This document shows positions 23,040 through 35,284 of a stretch of DNA of 64,000 nt, piece after piece. The stretch is taken from the NCBI GenBank assembly GCA_019022495.1, contig JAFEKR010000001.1, forward strand, positions 124,001 to 188,000. Direction: 5' to 3'. Every line of letters begins with the position of its first letter. Position 1 is the stretch's first letter. Origin of the DNA: Epichloe hybrida (lineage: Eukaryota; Ascomycota; Sordariomycetes; Hypocreales; Clavicipitaceae). The translations under genes and the position numbers were made by a program. Under the pieces are notes generated by a model that made no database searches, was not told the DNA's origin, and saw nothing but the letters and a program-made list of their open reading frames with translations.

Positions 23040-26000
23040 GACGGCTGCTGGAGGCTTATTTTTTTTGGTCAATTCCGCATAATATGAATACAAGCGGCAG
23101 TAAAGAATGGAGCAAAGACAAGCGCGGAGCAAGAAACATGTTCTATCGTGCCTACAGCTCCGTTGGCTGTGCTCATGGAGTTGTCGAGTTCAACGCTAAT
23201 TGAGGAGGCTGGTAAATCGGCGCCCAACGTCGACGTCAACTGGCCTACAGCTGTGCGCACTTGTCCAATGCTGCGACATTGGGCTGTGAGTGCCTGTGAC
23301 TCGTGGGTGGTTCTGGCAGCAAGAGTCACGGGTAAAAGCGGAGCCGTCAGTCGGCAGGACAGATTAGGTCAAGGCCAAGTTCAAGAACACCGGCAAAATG
23401 ACGCTATTTAAGGGCCGAGCAAGTCTCGACGGGAGCTTCATGGGCCGAACGTCTTCTTCCACGATGCAGTGCCGGCGAGGGCTTTTTTTTTTTTAACGCC
23501 CAGTCTCGGCGTGGACCCTGCCATCAAGGTCACGTACCCCAAGCCTCGTGGTTCAGCGCGCGACAGCCGGTCTGTATAGCAAAGAGAACACAGCAGTCTT
23601 CACGAGAGCCATCACGTTGCACAATACACGTGCATTTGCAGGGAAACCCACTTCTCTCTTGCACCTGGAACAAGTGCCAGTTTCTCATGGCGAGAAACTT
23701 CGCACAGAGCTGCTCAACCCCCAGGGCATGTCGTCGTTCGGAGGAGGTGAGGTCAGGGCGGGCGCACCCGTTCTGGAGGCCAAGGACAACAAAGATTGGG
23801 GAAGTGCCAGGGCCAGCTTGAAGAAAGGATGGCGAGGTCAATTAGAATGTGAGCCTGAATGCAGGCGAGGCCGTCCGTTTGACACTAGAATGTGGCGTTG
23901 CTTTTCCTAATGGCACGCATGCCCATCAGCGCCTATGTATGCTGCCTCTGCGGATCACGAACCCTTTTTGTATTGTTCCGACTTTGTTGTCAGATGGTAC
24001 GTATTTAAAAAATAGTCACCAGCTTTGATACGGATGATGGAACTCCACATGTTCCAATTGCTTTCATGTCGTGAAGCCACGAATGTGTGAAAGTCTCCTC
24101 CCCGCCCGGGATACTTCTCGTCCTGTTCCGACGACGTGCAAAGCCGCGAGATTCGGCAGAATCGTTTGACGTTGTCATAAACAACACCATACATGCCGGT
24201 TACGCCAGTCGAGAATTGTACTCGGGCAAGTCTTGTTTGGGACAAACGACGGGCCCACCCCGAGAGGTATCCGAACACACGGAGGCTCCAAAGCCGCGTG
24301 GCATGGGATCTGCAGATACGTGCAGGCTGCCGGGAGATGCTGAAAACTCAATGAGGCCTTTCGTTTACCAGAAACACGAGACGGTCATCGGCTGTGCAGG
24401 CCTCGCGCTGCGACGGTCCCATTGCCAGTGCACGCATCGCCTCCCAAATCGGAGGTCCGAAGCTCAAGATTCGGAGTGCACTCACTGCAACACCAGATTC
24501 TATCACTTGCAGAACCTATTCTACTACGATCCCCGAGGCTTGCGATCGGGATTTTACTCTCTCAAGAGTATTCCAAGCCAGCCATAGTATGACAAGGCTT
24601 ACTGAAAAAAAAAGGAAAAGGGGCCTCGTATGACGCGACAGGTCTGCGTCACGCCCATGTCTGCGAGGAAAGCCCGGCGCCACATTGTGACAAGCAGACA
24701 CGATGGGAGCTCAGCGTTCCTCTCACCCTCTGAGCTGAAGGCTGGCGGTGCCGCGGGCCATCATGTCAACTTTTTGTCTCGGTTGGACCATCTGATCCCG
24801 CTCGGTGAGCGCTTGGCGGGGGGACGGACGGAAGCCACGCAAGACCCATTCTACGCCATCAGCACCGGCCGACGTGCCGTGCCAACTGGCCTTTGTAGTC
24901 ATTCTTTTGTTCGGCGTGCTTTGCACACTGCAACCCGTGTGTTGTTTCAGCGAGTGTCCTCGGCAGTCGATCTGTGCGTCATCCATGTTGGGCGAGCCCT
25001 TGGACGCCGGTCATGATGATGGTGGACGGACCAGCAGATGGACACGGAGTGCCTGGCAGTGGCCGCTGCTTGCTCCGGCCGGACCCAAACGTCTCACGCG
25101 ACGGATGACAAGGTGGAAGACGATTGGCCTGCCTGCGAGACCCCTTTGTCCCAATGGCTTAGCGTCAAGCCTTGTGCGAAAAGTTATTGCCAGGCCGTCG
25201 TGGTGGTGGGATGGAACAAGCGTTCCCGATATTTTCCTCACAAACTTCCATTGATTCCAAGCACTGACTGCGAGGTTCCAAGGACGCGGAACCCGATGAT
25301 GAAAGGCTGCAGGGGAAGTTGAGCAATGGAGAGCATCTTGTTAGAACCTCCTCGGCAATTCGTGGAGAGGAAGTGGATGGCGAACTTGGTTCGTAGAGTT
25401 GCCTCACAACCTGATGGTTGGTGCCTTAGGCTTCACAGGTCGAGGTGGGAGTTCGTGCTCCCTCTTGGCCCATCAATCCCGAACCCGTTCACCACGAACT
25501 ATTATTAGGCAGAATGACCAAAACCAGGTCTGTGGTCTCTCAGCTCTGTCCCTTTTCTCACTCAGCGGCAGAAGAGACGCGCGTTTCACTCACCCCGATC
25601 CGGCGTTGACAGCAACTTGGTCGTGTTCTTTTCCTGGCATCTTGCAGGAGATGGCGTCGGATGCCAGCCACCCTCTTCCCAGAGCATCAGAAGAAAGGAG
25701 GAGGGCGAGTCGAGAAAGACGGGATGAGAACGATGAAAACGTGGACGTAACAGCCGAATCGCTGGTCGCTCTTGTTCATGACGAAGGTGGTGGTGGCCTC
25801 GCCTCGTCCATCGCATCGCATTGCATCGCATCGCATCACATCGCAACTCAACACACCACCCCCTCCCACAAAGGCACAAAAAAAAAAGATTGACCAGAAA
25901 CATGGGAACGGGCAACGTGAAACGGGCAACGGTGAGCCGAAAGTGCAGCCAAAGGTAGCACACATTAACAGGGGCATTGCAATCACAGCCCCCAGCCTTG

Positions 26001-27881
26001 ATCTCCTCCTGCTCTTATTTGGTCAATTCGAAAAGGAAAATTTTGCCTTGTACTACGAGACTTGCCAGACGAGGTGTGACGAGCCAGACTGCCGCCTGCC
26101 GGAGGCTGCGACGATCAGCGCCGTCCGCCGTCCCGCCGTCCCGCCCTGACCACAAACGTCAACTAGCAGTCACAGCCTGGTGCTTCCATAGACCAACCAG
26201 TCTTCCTCGGACGGATCGACGCTGGAGAAAGCTAACCTACTAGTATTAGGGGCCAGCTTGGGAGGAAACAAGTGTCTTGGTGGTGTGGGCTCCAGCTCCA
26301 GGCTGGCTCGGGTAGCGCCGCCGTCCCGAGCCTCTTCAAACGTCCGTCCCTGCATAAGAAATAACTTATTAAGGCGGCTGGACGAGCCGAGCCTGCCTGG
26401 CATACATATCGCTTAGGTCAGTCATCAACAGCGGCCAAGAAGATTGAACATTGGTCATGGAATCAAGCAGCCCAGAGAGTTATCTATCTGTCCCCCAATC
26501 TCAGTGGTCCGCCGACTGCATGGGGCTTCGGCGCTGGGGCCGCAGACCTCCGTGAAATATGACGCACGGTAAAATATGACGCACGGAGAAGGATGGAAAA
26601 GGAGGCGGCCGTGTTGATGGGCGTGATGGGCGAGACGATACGGATGACCACGCGCGCTGGCTTTTGCGGGCAAACCAGACGGAATTGACTCAACAAGCAC
26701 ATCGGCCGGTTTTTGAAGGCGGGCGCGGAGGCAAACGACAAGCTGCGAGACCGCCACCAGAGAAAGAGGTACGTACGGATTACAGATTACATGTACATGT
26801 TGCTCGTACGGAGTAGTCCGTAGTCCGTAATCCGTAGTCCGTAGTCCGTAATCCGTAGTCCGTAGTCCGTAGATGGTCTAGATGGTACTCCGTACGGATC
26901 ACGTCGGTAGACCAACAACTTCCAGGGTACCGCGTCATGTACGGATTAGCCTCGCGATCCTTTGCATTCAGGATTCAGGCCGGGCGTCCGTGGCTCGGTA
27001 CTGGCATCGGGATTGTCGAGCTCCCCCTCCCACGAATCCATGATGGACCATCCAGTGGCATCCTCATTCCTCAATGCTCGCTCATCCAGGGTTCCCGGGC
27101 GCCTGGGGGTTCAGTTCAGTTTGGTCTGGTTGCTGGAGTGGGGCGCCCTGGCCCGGCAGAGCAAGCCGATCCGCCCGTGCCTTGCGTTGAACACTGTGCA
27201 TCTGGGGGGGGGCGACGGACCTCTGGGGCCCTCCTGGGGCCCTCTGCGGCCCTCTGGGGCCTGCCAGCTTGCTTGCTCGCCCCCTCCCCGACTTTCGAGA
27301 TGCCAGGCCCGTCGTCCCCAACGCCCCAAGGTCCGCCGCGCCCCGTCCGTGTCTGCTTCTGCTTCTCTTTGCCCTCATCCGCGTTTCCTCGTCGTCTCCA
27401 TTCCTCCCTCCTTCGCACTCGGGTGTCGCGGCCTTGTTTCTCCCTCCTCCATCGGCTGCTGCCAGGAAGACTTGTCTCGTCGCAGACCCTGTCGGACCTT
27501 GCCTGGAGAGCAGACGTCGAGACTTGCATTTCTCGCCAAACGTGTTTTGCCGACTTATCCTGCTCGTCCGGAAGCTGCCTCGCTGCTCCGCCCTCTCTCA
27601 GCTCACGCGTTATTACTCACTGACCGCCCGCCCGAGGAAAAACCCTCTTTTTTTTTTTCCTCACTCCTACTACCAGCTGCTCCTCCGTTCCGATCAACAA
27701 CGGGGAACACTTGTTGAGGCTCCGGCGTCGTGCCCTGCGCCATCATCAGCATTGCCAAGACGCCATTTTCATCCCATCTTTCTCCTCGTCCCTGACCGGA
27801 CGCCGACAGCAAACACCGCCGGTGGTTTTCTTGTCCTCGGGTGCGTTTTCGTTGCCCGTCCTCGCGCCTGCCTGCCTGGCC
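23040..27881. other. Gene-poor 4.8 kb upstream of the Zn2Cys6 regulator
   Basis: I find no supportable gene. Open frames at 23148-23411, 23548-23910, 24087-24587, 25399-25893 and 26937-27717 lack domains, start context and splice partners. Landmarks are a GCATC-type microsatellite (25805-25850), the motif TACTCCGT at 26808-26815 (reverse) and 26886-26893, and a 7-bp satellite at 26815-26870. A GGGGCCCTC-rich patch lies near 27225-27262. The strongly pyrimidine-rich tract 27350-27880 is probably the long 5' leader or promoter of the regulator. Confidence 0.5.
26815..26870. repeat. 7-bp satellite with a 21-bp higher-order pattern
   Basis: Eight head-to-tail units: AGTCCGT, AGTCCGT, AATCCGT, repeated in that order with the last triplet incomplete. 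The array directly abuts a TACGGAGTA motif and shares its CCGT core. Confidence 0.9.
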
Positions 27882-28280
27882 ATGCCCATGTCTTCGGGCG
27901 GCGTGGTACGCTCAACCGCCCTCAGGGCGGGCGGCGCTTGCGTTCGCTGCCGCAAAGGCAAGACCAAGTGCGTCTACGAGAATGGCCGCGCTCCATGCAA
28001 AAACTGTGCAAAGGGAATGCACGATTGCTACCTCCCCTCGGAGAGCATGGCTCATCATCATGGCCAGAGCCCGGCTCGTCACGCAAACGCCCATCGCCCA
28101 GCACGCGACAGTCTGCCGGCCTCCGGGGCCGGAGTCTCTGATGCCAGGCAGCCCGTCGCGAGCTCAGCCTCTACCCGAGGTGTCCAAGTCACACCCGAAA
28201 AGTGAGTTTCTGTTTTCCATGGTCGACTTCATTTGCCTGTCTCGCTGCTCTCGCTGTCGCGGCATTCTTGCACCCTCTGC

Positions 28281-28330
<50 letters not shown>

Positions 28331-30716
28331 TTTTTCGCCCACATTGCTGCTGCTTTTCTGCACCCGCGCACCCACATTGTTTTCTCGGGGGCCCAGCGGC
28401 CGTTGCGTTGTCCACCCGCGCCACGCCTATCAACGCGGCCTTCCACTTGGCTCGGGGCCCTCCTATCCACCTTCAGGCCCCTCCTCTGCTCCGAGATGCC
28501 GGCGACTTGCGCTGTCCAACACCCCGTCGCCTTGTCCCCCCCCCCCTCTCCCTTCTTGTCCCTCACACATGCGTACATGCCACCCAGCTACGCCTCCTCC
28601 TCGGGTGGTTCTGATTGCAATGGCAAGCTCGCCCCTCGGATCATCTGTCTGGCCATCTATCACGCAACGCCGAAGCTGCCGTGCTGGTCCTTGCCTCTTT
28701 TGTTGCCCAACCAAGCAAGCCTTTCCGCGTCATTGCTGGCCCCCTCCCCGCCAGTAAATTGACTCAACCAACCACTGCCGCTGCCGCTCCTGCCCGAACT
28801 GCATGATTATGTTGCTGACCTTCTCTCTGCCTCAGGCTGACACCTGAGCTCATCGCCGAGTGTGAGCGAGTCGTCTCCAAGACGTTCCCGGCGTGTGTGG
28901 CTTTTCACAAGCCTTCATTCGTCCAGCAGTTGAAGAATGCTACTTTGGAGTCAAGTCTCGTGTATGGACTTTTGACTTGCGCAGCACGGTAAGTAGCTTG
29001 GCTGGCTCCCCAACTTTCAATTCTTACATGTCACCATCTCGCCGGCAAGGTGACAGACGTCGCTGACTTTCCGGTGGCATTAGAAGCTCTCCAGTTCTCA
29101 TCCGTCGATATGGGTCTCCTACCACAGGTGCAGAGACGTTCGCCTCCAAAACGCTTGTGCTGGTCAATCAGAACCTGGACCATCCCAATCTCGCCGATAT
29201 TCAAGCCTTGTGTCTCGTCGTAATCCACGAATGGGGAACTCGCAACGCTGTTCGGGCCTACATCCTCCTCGGCCAAGCCGCACGCATGCTTCAGATGTAT
29301 CGCATTCTCAACGGCCATCACACCTCTGACAATGCCGACCAGTTTCTTCGGGATGAGTCCTTGCGACGTACGTTGTGGCTGGTCTACATTTTGGACTGCC
29401 TCCTGACTAGCACTCCTGGCCGGTACCCTGCCCTCGCGGCTCAGGATACTTCGGATGTATCTCTTCCTTGCTCGGACATGAATTTTGCTTTCGGCAATGC
29501 CGTCTACGTAAAGACCTTGCCTCAGCACCTTGGCCGCGCTGCATTGTCACCTAGCCATGGCAGTGCCGGAGAAATTGGCGAGTTTGGGTACATCGTTCTC
29601 GCATCAACAATCTGGCGCGATGTCGTTAGCATGTTGACGGCGACTACGCTGCACACCTTCCGGGAAGAAGACTGCACCGACCTCTTCGCCAAGATTGAAA
29701 ACCTTCGCGCGTCTTTGCCCATGCCGCTGGTTGACAAGCCTGGCCAAATCACCCTGCACATGACTATGGGTTCAGGATATACATTTGCGATGCTCCACTG
29801 CCTACTGCATTGCGCCACCGTCTTTGTTCATCGCCGCCGTCTCTTACAAGACGTGATATCCCCGAGTTTCAACCTGGATACGTTCCGCACTAACCCTCGA
29901 TGTCACGATCTCGTGGATCGCCTGTTCACCTCCTGTCATGCCACCACACTGCTGCTCAATGCCGTAGAGACTGGGGCAGAAAAGGACCACCCGACCTGCC
30001 TCCCCATTGTGATGCTCTTCTCGGCATTCACCGCCAGCGCTACAGTCGCTTACCTGTCTCTCAAGGGACTCACGCCACCCAACGCCGTGGAGACGGCTGC
30101 TCACATCGTGAGAGATGGGCTCAAGTTCATGCACAATGGCACTGATAATTGGCCACTGATGTCTAGTTGGCTTAGGCATCTTACTGTCATGCAGCGGGTC
30201 CTGAACAATGATGCTACTTCTGCATCTGGCAGTGTGATCCCCCTCGCTGGCCGGCACAGTTCTGGATCTCGTCACTCGGGAAGTGGCGTCAAGGACGAGG
30301 TTTCTTCCAATGCCGACACCAACACCGACACCATGGACTACGATCACCAGGGCGCCGCCGGCGGAGCTGTCCATCACTCTTCAGCCGCCCGATCCGTGTC
30401 CGAATCTGCCCGAGAGGACAGCGAGCCTCCTGTGGCCGTTCCGCGACGCGGCGTCACCACCATCAACGGTGGCTCCGGAACTGCACCCAATGCAGTCGTT
30501 GGCACTCCTCCCCCCTCTGCTGGAGCTCCCCAGGCTTTAATGCAGCCTTCGGATGGCAAGCAGTCAAGCCCAGACGCATCCTCTAATGGAGTCGCGGCCA
30601 CGGGAGACGGACAGACCACGAGCCAGGACATGACGGCTCCTGAGCTCTGCCAAGCCTTTGAACGACAGCTTCTCGACTTGGACGATCTCGCGGCTTTCAT
30701 GGGCGGCGGGGTTTGA
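27882..30716 (+). CDS. Zn2Cys6 binuclear-cluster transcription factor
   Basis: Exons 27882-28201, 28836-28988 and 29084-30716 join exactly to 701 aa. The zinc cluster is near residue 22, spaced C-x2-C-x6-C-x8-C-x2-C-x6-C (CVRCRKGKTKC then CKNCAKGMHDC). The middle region (LTPELIAECERVV, YGLLTCAAR, NLADIQALCLVVIHEWG, RDESLRRTLWLVYILDCL) matches the helical fungal-specific transcription factor domain. The C-terminal 170 residues are Ser/Gly/Pro-rich, ending in an acidic, leucine-rich tail (ERQLLDLDDLAAF) that could be an activation segment. The first intron is 634 bp, long for this genome, with a (CT)n tract followed by T13 at about 28287-28335. The target genes cannot be told from the context. 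Confidence 0.9.
28287..28335. repeat. (CT)n then poly-T in the first intron of the regulator
   Basis: About 17 CT dinucleotides run straight into a T homopolymer. It lies within the 634-bp intron. Confidence 0.9.
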
Positions 30717-31984
30717 CAGCAGGCCAATGCAGTTCTTACCTTGGGCGATGATGGCAAGCACGCCTTGTTAATTTTTGCGACCCTACTGCGGCAGATCTGA
30801 CTGGTGCTGTATTTTCTTCACGGGCATGAAGTGAGGTTGTCGAATTGTAATTTTCCGGGGTGATTTCGGTTTTCGGTGGAGCGAAAGGGCATGGCAATTC
30901 TGTGTAGAATTATTATAGAGACAGGATGGGATACCCGAGAATCACAGGCCAATGGCGCCGGCGTTCAAGGCAGGTGACGGACATGGCAACGTATCGGGCA
31001 GAGCCACGTAGGACTGCACTGCGGCCCGACACGACTCCTGGGCATATGACAGTGGTAGCTTTGCTTTTCATGTTGAAATGAACAAGACTTGTTTTTTTAA
31101 ACTTGGTTTGCCACGTGTTTCCTGCCTTTCCTGCCCTCGGGCGTTTATTTATGCGCGCTTATTCATGGAAAATCCTCCACAAGAACGCGCGGCGCCGCAA
31201 AAAGAAGTCGTCTGCGTAGCGTGAGGGGCAAGGTCCTCGGGGCGCTGGCATTAATTCGCGTCTGCACTATGTATGGCAAGTCGATGTACTCCGTATTGCG
31301 TGCGGGATTTATTCTGGGATGGAGTTGTTGCCGTGGAGTTGCCAGTGCCTCCTTCCGAGAGAATGACGGGAGGAATAGGATGGTGTTGGGAACTTGGGAT
31401 GGGGCCATACGCCAAGTGGAACAGGCAGATGACGTCTGGGCCACCCCCCTCGCGGTGCCGATTTCCGGCGCCAAAGCCTTCTGGCACGGGTACGGAGTAG
31501 ATGAATCCGTAAGAGTGTACGGAGCATGCAAGGGTGGCAGAGCCGCCGTGAGGCGAGGCAGGTGCGAAGGCCGAAAAGGGGGGCCCGTCACCTCACCGAC
31601 CAATCAGCATTGTAAGCATTACTCCTTCCGTATGTGCGGAGTGTTGCTCAGCATCTTAGAGAGCGCCTCGCCTCTTGTCTAGCCTCCTGTCTAGCCTCTT
31701 CTCTAGTCTCTTGTCTAGCTGGGTTGGGGGGGGTTTTGGCCGCCGCCCAAACTATCGCCGCCTTTGCTGTTGCTCAATGATGGGAGTGCTGGGCGAGTTG
31801 TCGGACGACGTCGTTGGTTATATCTTGAGGCCGGGGCCCTCACTTACTTGGCCTTGCCCTTCCTTGGCCTCGCTGCTAGCCTGCTGTATCCAACCATTCC
31901 ATTCTCCCTCCCTTTACTTTGGTTTTGTGCCGTGGTGCCATCAGCACTCACTCGCCGCTGCGAGCAAGTCAAGTTAAAGTCATC
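30717..31984. other. Intergenic between the regulator and the transporter
   Basis: This is 1.27 kb without a gene. It contains two TACTCCGT motifs (31287-31294; 31492-31499, reverse) and a related GTACGGAGCATG at about 31518. Near 31675-31720 the phrase TCTAGCCTC(C/T)TGTCTAG recurs. Several TCTAG-rich and C-rich tracts precede the transporter start. Confidence 0.5.
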
Positions 31985-33806
31985 ATGGGCCACTACGCTG
32001 GAGGAGGCGGCGAGGAGAGCGGCGAGAGCGTCGCGGCTCCCCATGAGGGCATGTCCGCTGCTTCATATCTCGCGACGCGATTCACAACCCTCAAGCCGCT
32101 CATGCTGCCGGTTCCAAACCCGTGGAAACTGGTGCGCATGTTGAGCGCCCAACAGTGGACATTCTTCGCTCTGGCATTTTCCGCATGGGTACGTTGGATC
32201 CGGTTCATCAGGGACTTTGGCGAATGACCACCACCACCGTGTACACGCCACCTCGTCGCTGACTTTTTTTTTTTCATAATCAATTTTTTCAATCCATCAA
32301 GACTTGGGACGCCTTTGACTTCTTCACCGTTTCACTCACCGTCAACGACCTGGCAGAGGACTTTGGCAGATCACCCGCCGACATCACATGGGGCATCACC
32401 CTTGTTCTCATGTTTCGATCCGTCGGGTCCGTCGCCTCGGGAATTGCGAGCGATCGCTGGGGCCGAAGATGGCCTTTTATTGTGAACAACTTGCTCTTTA
32501 TTGTGCTGGAATTGGTGAGCAGCCGGGCTGATGTTTCCCTTGGTTCAATGCGTCGTCAGGTTTAGTTGGCAACTGCTTACAACAACCAAGGGCACCGGCT
32601 TCTGCCAAACATACTCGCAATTCCTCGCCTGCCGCGCCTTGTTCGGTGTCGCCATGGGCGGCCTGTACGGAAACGCAGCCGCCACGGCGCTGGAGGACTT
32701 GCCTGAAGAGGCGCGGGGTCTCATGAGTGGTATTCTTCAACAGGGTGTACGTTGCTGTGTGACTGACTATTTACTCATCTCTCTCGTCTGGGACCCAAAA
32801 TTGACAAACAAAAATTCACTTGTGCGCAGTACGCCTTTGGTTACCTTCTTGCTTGCGTCGATGCACATCTTTTGTGGCGGCCATAGTTTCGCCAGCGTCG
32901 CCCGTTCTCTTCATCGGTTTCCGCCTGTTGCTCCCCGAGACCAAGGTCTTCCGGGAACGGCAGCGCCTGCGCAGGGAAGCCGGCCAGGCGGGGCAGTCGG
33001 CCGGGGCCGTCTTCATCAGCGAAGGCAAAGTTGCTCTGAAGCGCCACTGGCTTCTGCTCGGCTACCTCGTTCTCCTCATGGCCGGCTTCAACTTCATGAG
33101 CCACGGCTCGCAGGACCTGTACCCCGCCATGCTCGAGAACCAGCTCGGGTTCACCAAAACGGAGGTGACGGTGACGCAGGTCGTCGCCAATCTGGGCGCC
33201 ATGACGGGCGGTACCGTTGTGGGATTCTGTAGCCAGTCTGTAGGGCGACGCTTCAGCATCACGGTCTGCTGCATCGTCGGCGCCGCCCTCCTGTACCCCT
33301 ACGGCTTCGCGGGGAACAAGTCCATCATGGCGGCGGCCTTTTTCCAGCAGTTCTGCGTCCAGGGTGCCTGGGGCGTCATTCCCATCCATCTCATGGAGCT
33401 GTCTCCCGGTGCTTTCCGCACCTTTGTCGTGGGAACCGCCTATCAGCTCGGCAACCTCGTCTCCTCGGCCTCGTCCACCATCGAGGCCGGCCTGGGCGAG
33501 GACTTCCCGCTGCCCGCCTCCAAGACGGGCGTCAAGCGCTACGACTACGGCAAAGTCATTTGCATCTTCATGGCCTGTGTCTACGCCTACACTCTGCTTC
33601 TCACACTCATCGGCCCCGAGCATCTTCGTCGCAGCTTCTCCGACATCACCCACGACCAGGATGTCAAGGAGGCCGTGGGTGCAGAAACCACGGGCAGGCT
33701 GACGCGCAACGGAAATCACGACGACGAGGACGGCGAGGGCAGGCCGTGTAGACGGGGAGAAGAAGACGATGAGAAGAAGATTGCAGTTCATCGGGAATCA
33801 AGCTGA
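31985..33806 (+). pseudogene. JEN1-like monocarboxylate transporter (MFS), apparently frameshifted
   Basis: Exons 31985-32188, 32302-32514, 32591-32746 and from 32830 have clean GT/AG introns. They give the typical start of fungal Jen1-type carboxylate/H+ symporters: WDAFDFFTVSLTV, DITWGITLVLMFRSVGS, SDRWGRRWPF, ACRALFGVAMGGLYG, EDLPEEARGLMSGILQQG, YAFGYLLA. The frame then meets TAG at 32884-32886. The rest of the protein continues in another frame from about 32900 to 33806 (SPVLFIGFRLLLPETK, GSQDLYPAMLENQLG, FFQQFCVQGAWGVIPIHLMELSPG). Family members have more residues between these blocks, so a short out-of-frame deletion is likely. A sequencing error or a rare 47-bp intron (GTTACC...ATAG) is possible, but that intron would remove the YLLA helix. 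The C-terminal tail is acidic. Confidence 0.75.
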
Positions 33807-34302
33807 CGGGCCTTGCCGAGCCAGCTTATTTGGGAAGGGCTTCCCTGGGTGAAGGGCTTTGAGCCGACACGGTCGCATTTCTGACAAAGTTGACGTTGAC
33901 GTCGGAACGAGCAAGGCAGTGCACATTGGATGAGTTGTAGTAGATGTATATATCCCCATGCCATAAATCGCAGGTACACGCTGGCCACGATTGCAATTCG
34001 AGGGGCAAAGGGGCACTGTAACGCATCTCTAGAGATGAAGCGCAACTGTGTCATCCAAAGACCCCTGGGTGTCCTGTCCAAGACACAAGATTCTTTTGGC
34101 TTTTTTCAAAAAGAGGAATATTATAAAAACAATGGTAGCAACATATCCACGTGAGAGTAAATAGAATCAAGCCAGTCGCCCAGACCCAAGCAGACACATG
34201 CACGACATTGAACCCAACCATGAGAAACCAAAATACCCATCCTCTTAACAATCTACCCCATCCCATCCCATCCCATCCCATCATCCACGCGGGCCGTCGG
34301 CC
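33807..34302. other. Convergent 3' intergenic region
   Basis: It lies between the tails of the transporter and the glycine-zipper gene. It has a CCCAT pentamer repeat at about 34259-34283; otherwise nothing is seen. Confidence 0.5.
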
Positions 34303-34782
34303 TCAATCGACGTCTCGCGATCCATGCTTCCTCCTCTTCTTCTTCCCAAGCGCGTGCTCCAGAACGTTTGCGCCAATCGCGCCCGCGAGAGCCGCGCCCG
34401 CGGTCCCCATCAGCCCGCCGCCGGCCTTGTGAGCGGCCCACGCGGCGCCGCCGCCGCCGACGAGGGTTGCGCCGAGGCCGCGCTCGGCGTCTGGTCCGCC
34501 GGGTCCGGGTCCGGGGTGCGGCTGAGCCCCCGTGGCGTGATTGTGGTCGTGGTGCTGGTGCTGGTGCTGGTGCTGGTGCTGGTGCTGGGGCTGCGCATAT
34601 GTCGTCTGCTGGGGGGGACTTGGGTGTTGGGGACTGTAGGACTGCTGCTGGCCGTAGGCCTGTGTGTGATGCTGGTGATGCTGGTGATGCTGGTGATGTT
34701 GTTGTGGCTGGGGCTGGGCGTAGGTAGGCTGCGAGGGGTAGTAGCCGCCGCTGCCGCCGCCGTAGAATTCCTGGTTGGACAT
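34303..34782 (-). CDS. Glycine-zipper protein with a His/Gln-rich N-terminal region
   Basis: A single exon of 159 aa. The N-terminal 85 residues are Tyr/Gln/His-rich, with runs of HQHHQHH and an (HQ)n block encoded by GGTGCT-type repeats on the plus strand. The C-terminal part has a glycine zipper (GLGATLVGGGGAAWAAHKAGGGLMGTAGAALAGAIGAN in short: G-x3-G spacing) that can form one or two membrane or self-association helices. It ends with a basic tail (GKKKRRKHGSRD) that could be a nuclear signal. Small proteins of this plan are common in ascomycetes; their role is not known to me. No signal peptide is seen. Confidence 0.7.
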   Translation of the reverse strand: MSNQEFYGGGSGGYYPSQPTYAQPQPQQHHQHHQHHQHHTQAYGQQQSYSPQHPSPPQQTTYAQPQHQHQHQHQHQHHDHNHATGAQPHPGPGPGGPDAERGLGATLVGGGGAAWAAHKAGGGLMGTAGAALAGAIGANVLEHALGKKKRRKHGSRDVD

Positions 34783-35284
34783 GGCGAGAAAGAGAAGATG
34801 ATGGCGAGAGGTTCCTGGATTCCCGGGGGACCAGCTGTCCGGATGACGACGGGGCGGGCTGGCGGACTTAAATACTTGCTCAGCCGCGTGCTTGGTATTG
34901 CGACGTGGGCAGGCTGTGCTAGGCTGTGCAGAGGGCGGCTGACCGAGTGCGCCTCGCTGCGACCTGCGCGTGATGAACGCCTGGTGGCGCAGCGAGGGGC
35001 CGCTGCTCTGCTCTGCTGCGCCCGCCCGCCCGCAACAGGAGCATCTGGGCTTCTTGCGGGAATCGAATCCATGACTCCTTTGATTGAGTTATATCTGGTA
35101 ACAACGTATGTACTCCGTGTGTCCAACCCGTGTGTCCAACCCGTGTGTCCAACCCGTGTGTCCAACCCGTGTGTCCAGCCCGTCATTGTTTCCCCCTCTC
35201 AAATGACCCTCTCAAAACAGCAGACAGCTGCTATTACGCCGTGTTCCAACTTGAGACGCACACGTCATCCGAATCGTCTCCATT
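34783..35284. other. Intergenic with a 13-bp minisatellite
   Basis: It is the promoter of the glycine-zipper gene and the 3' end of the flavoprotein gene. It includes TACTCCGT at 35111-35118, running directly into the minisatellite at 35117-35181. Confidence 0.5.
35117..35181. repeat. 13-bp minisatellite, five units
   Basis: GTGTGTCCAACCC occurs four times perfectly, then once with A-to-G. The first unit overlaps the end of a TACTCCGTGT motif. Confidence 0.95.

Noticed and set aside
23069..23329. Possible small minus-strand gene upstream of the membrane protein
   Set aside because: It starts on a GTG, its in-frame ATG comes late, and no splice site links it to a neighbour.
26937..28141. Overlapping long plus-strand frames upstream of the zinc-cluster gene
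   Set aside because: They arise from C/T-rich sequence with few stops, in three frames at once; only the frame with the Zn2Cys6 motif is convincing.
32841..33791. 316-codon open frame antisense to the transporter
   Set aside because: Shadow of the GC-rich coding strand; the sense frame has clear MFS motifs.
35045..35110. tRNA-like B box (minus strand GGATTCGATTCCC)
   Set aside because: The T-stem does not pair and no acceptor or anticodon arm can be drawn.
35117..35181. Regular repeat that could be mistaken for CRISPR
   Set aside because: The units are head to tail with no spacers, in a eukaryote; it is a minisatellite.
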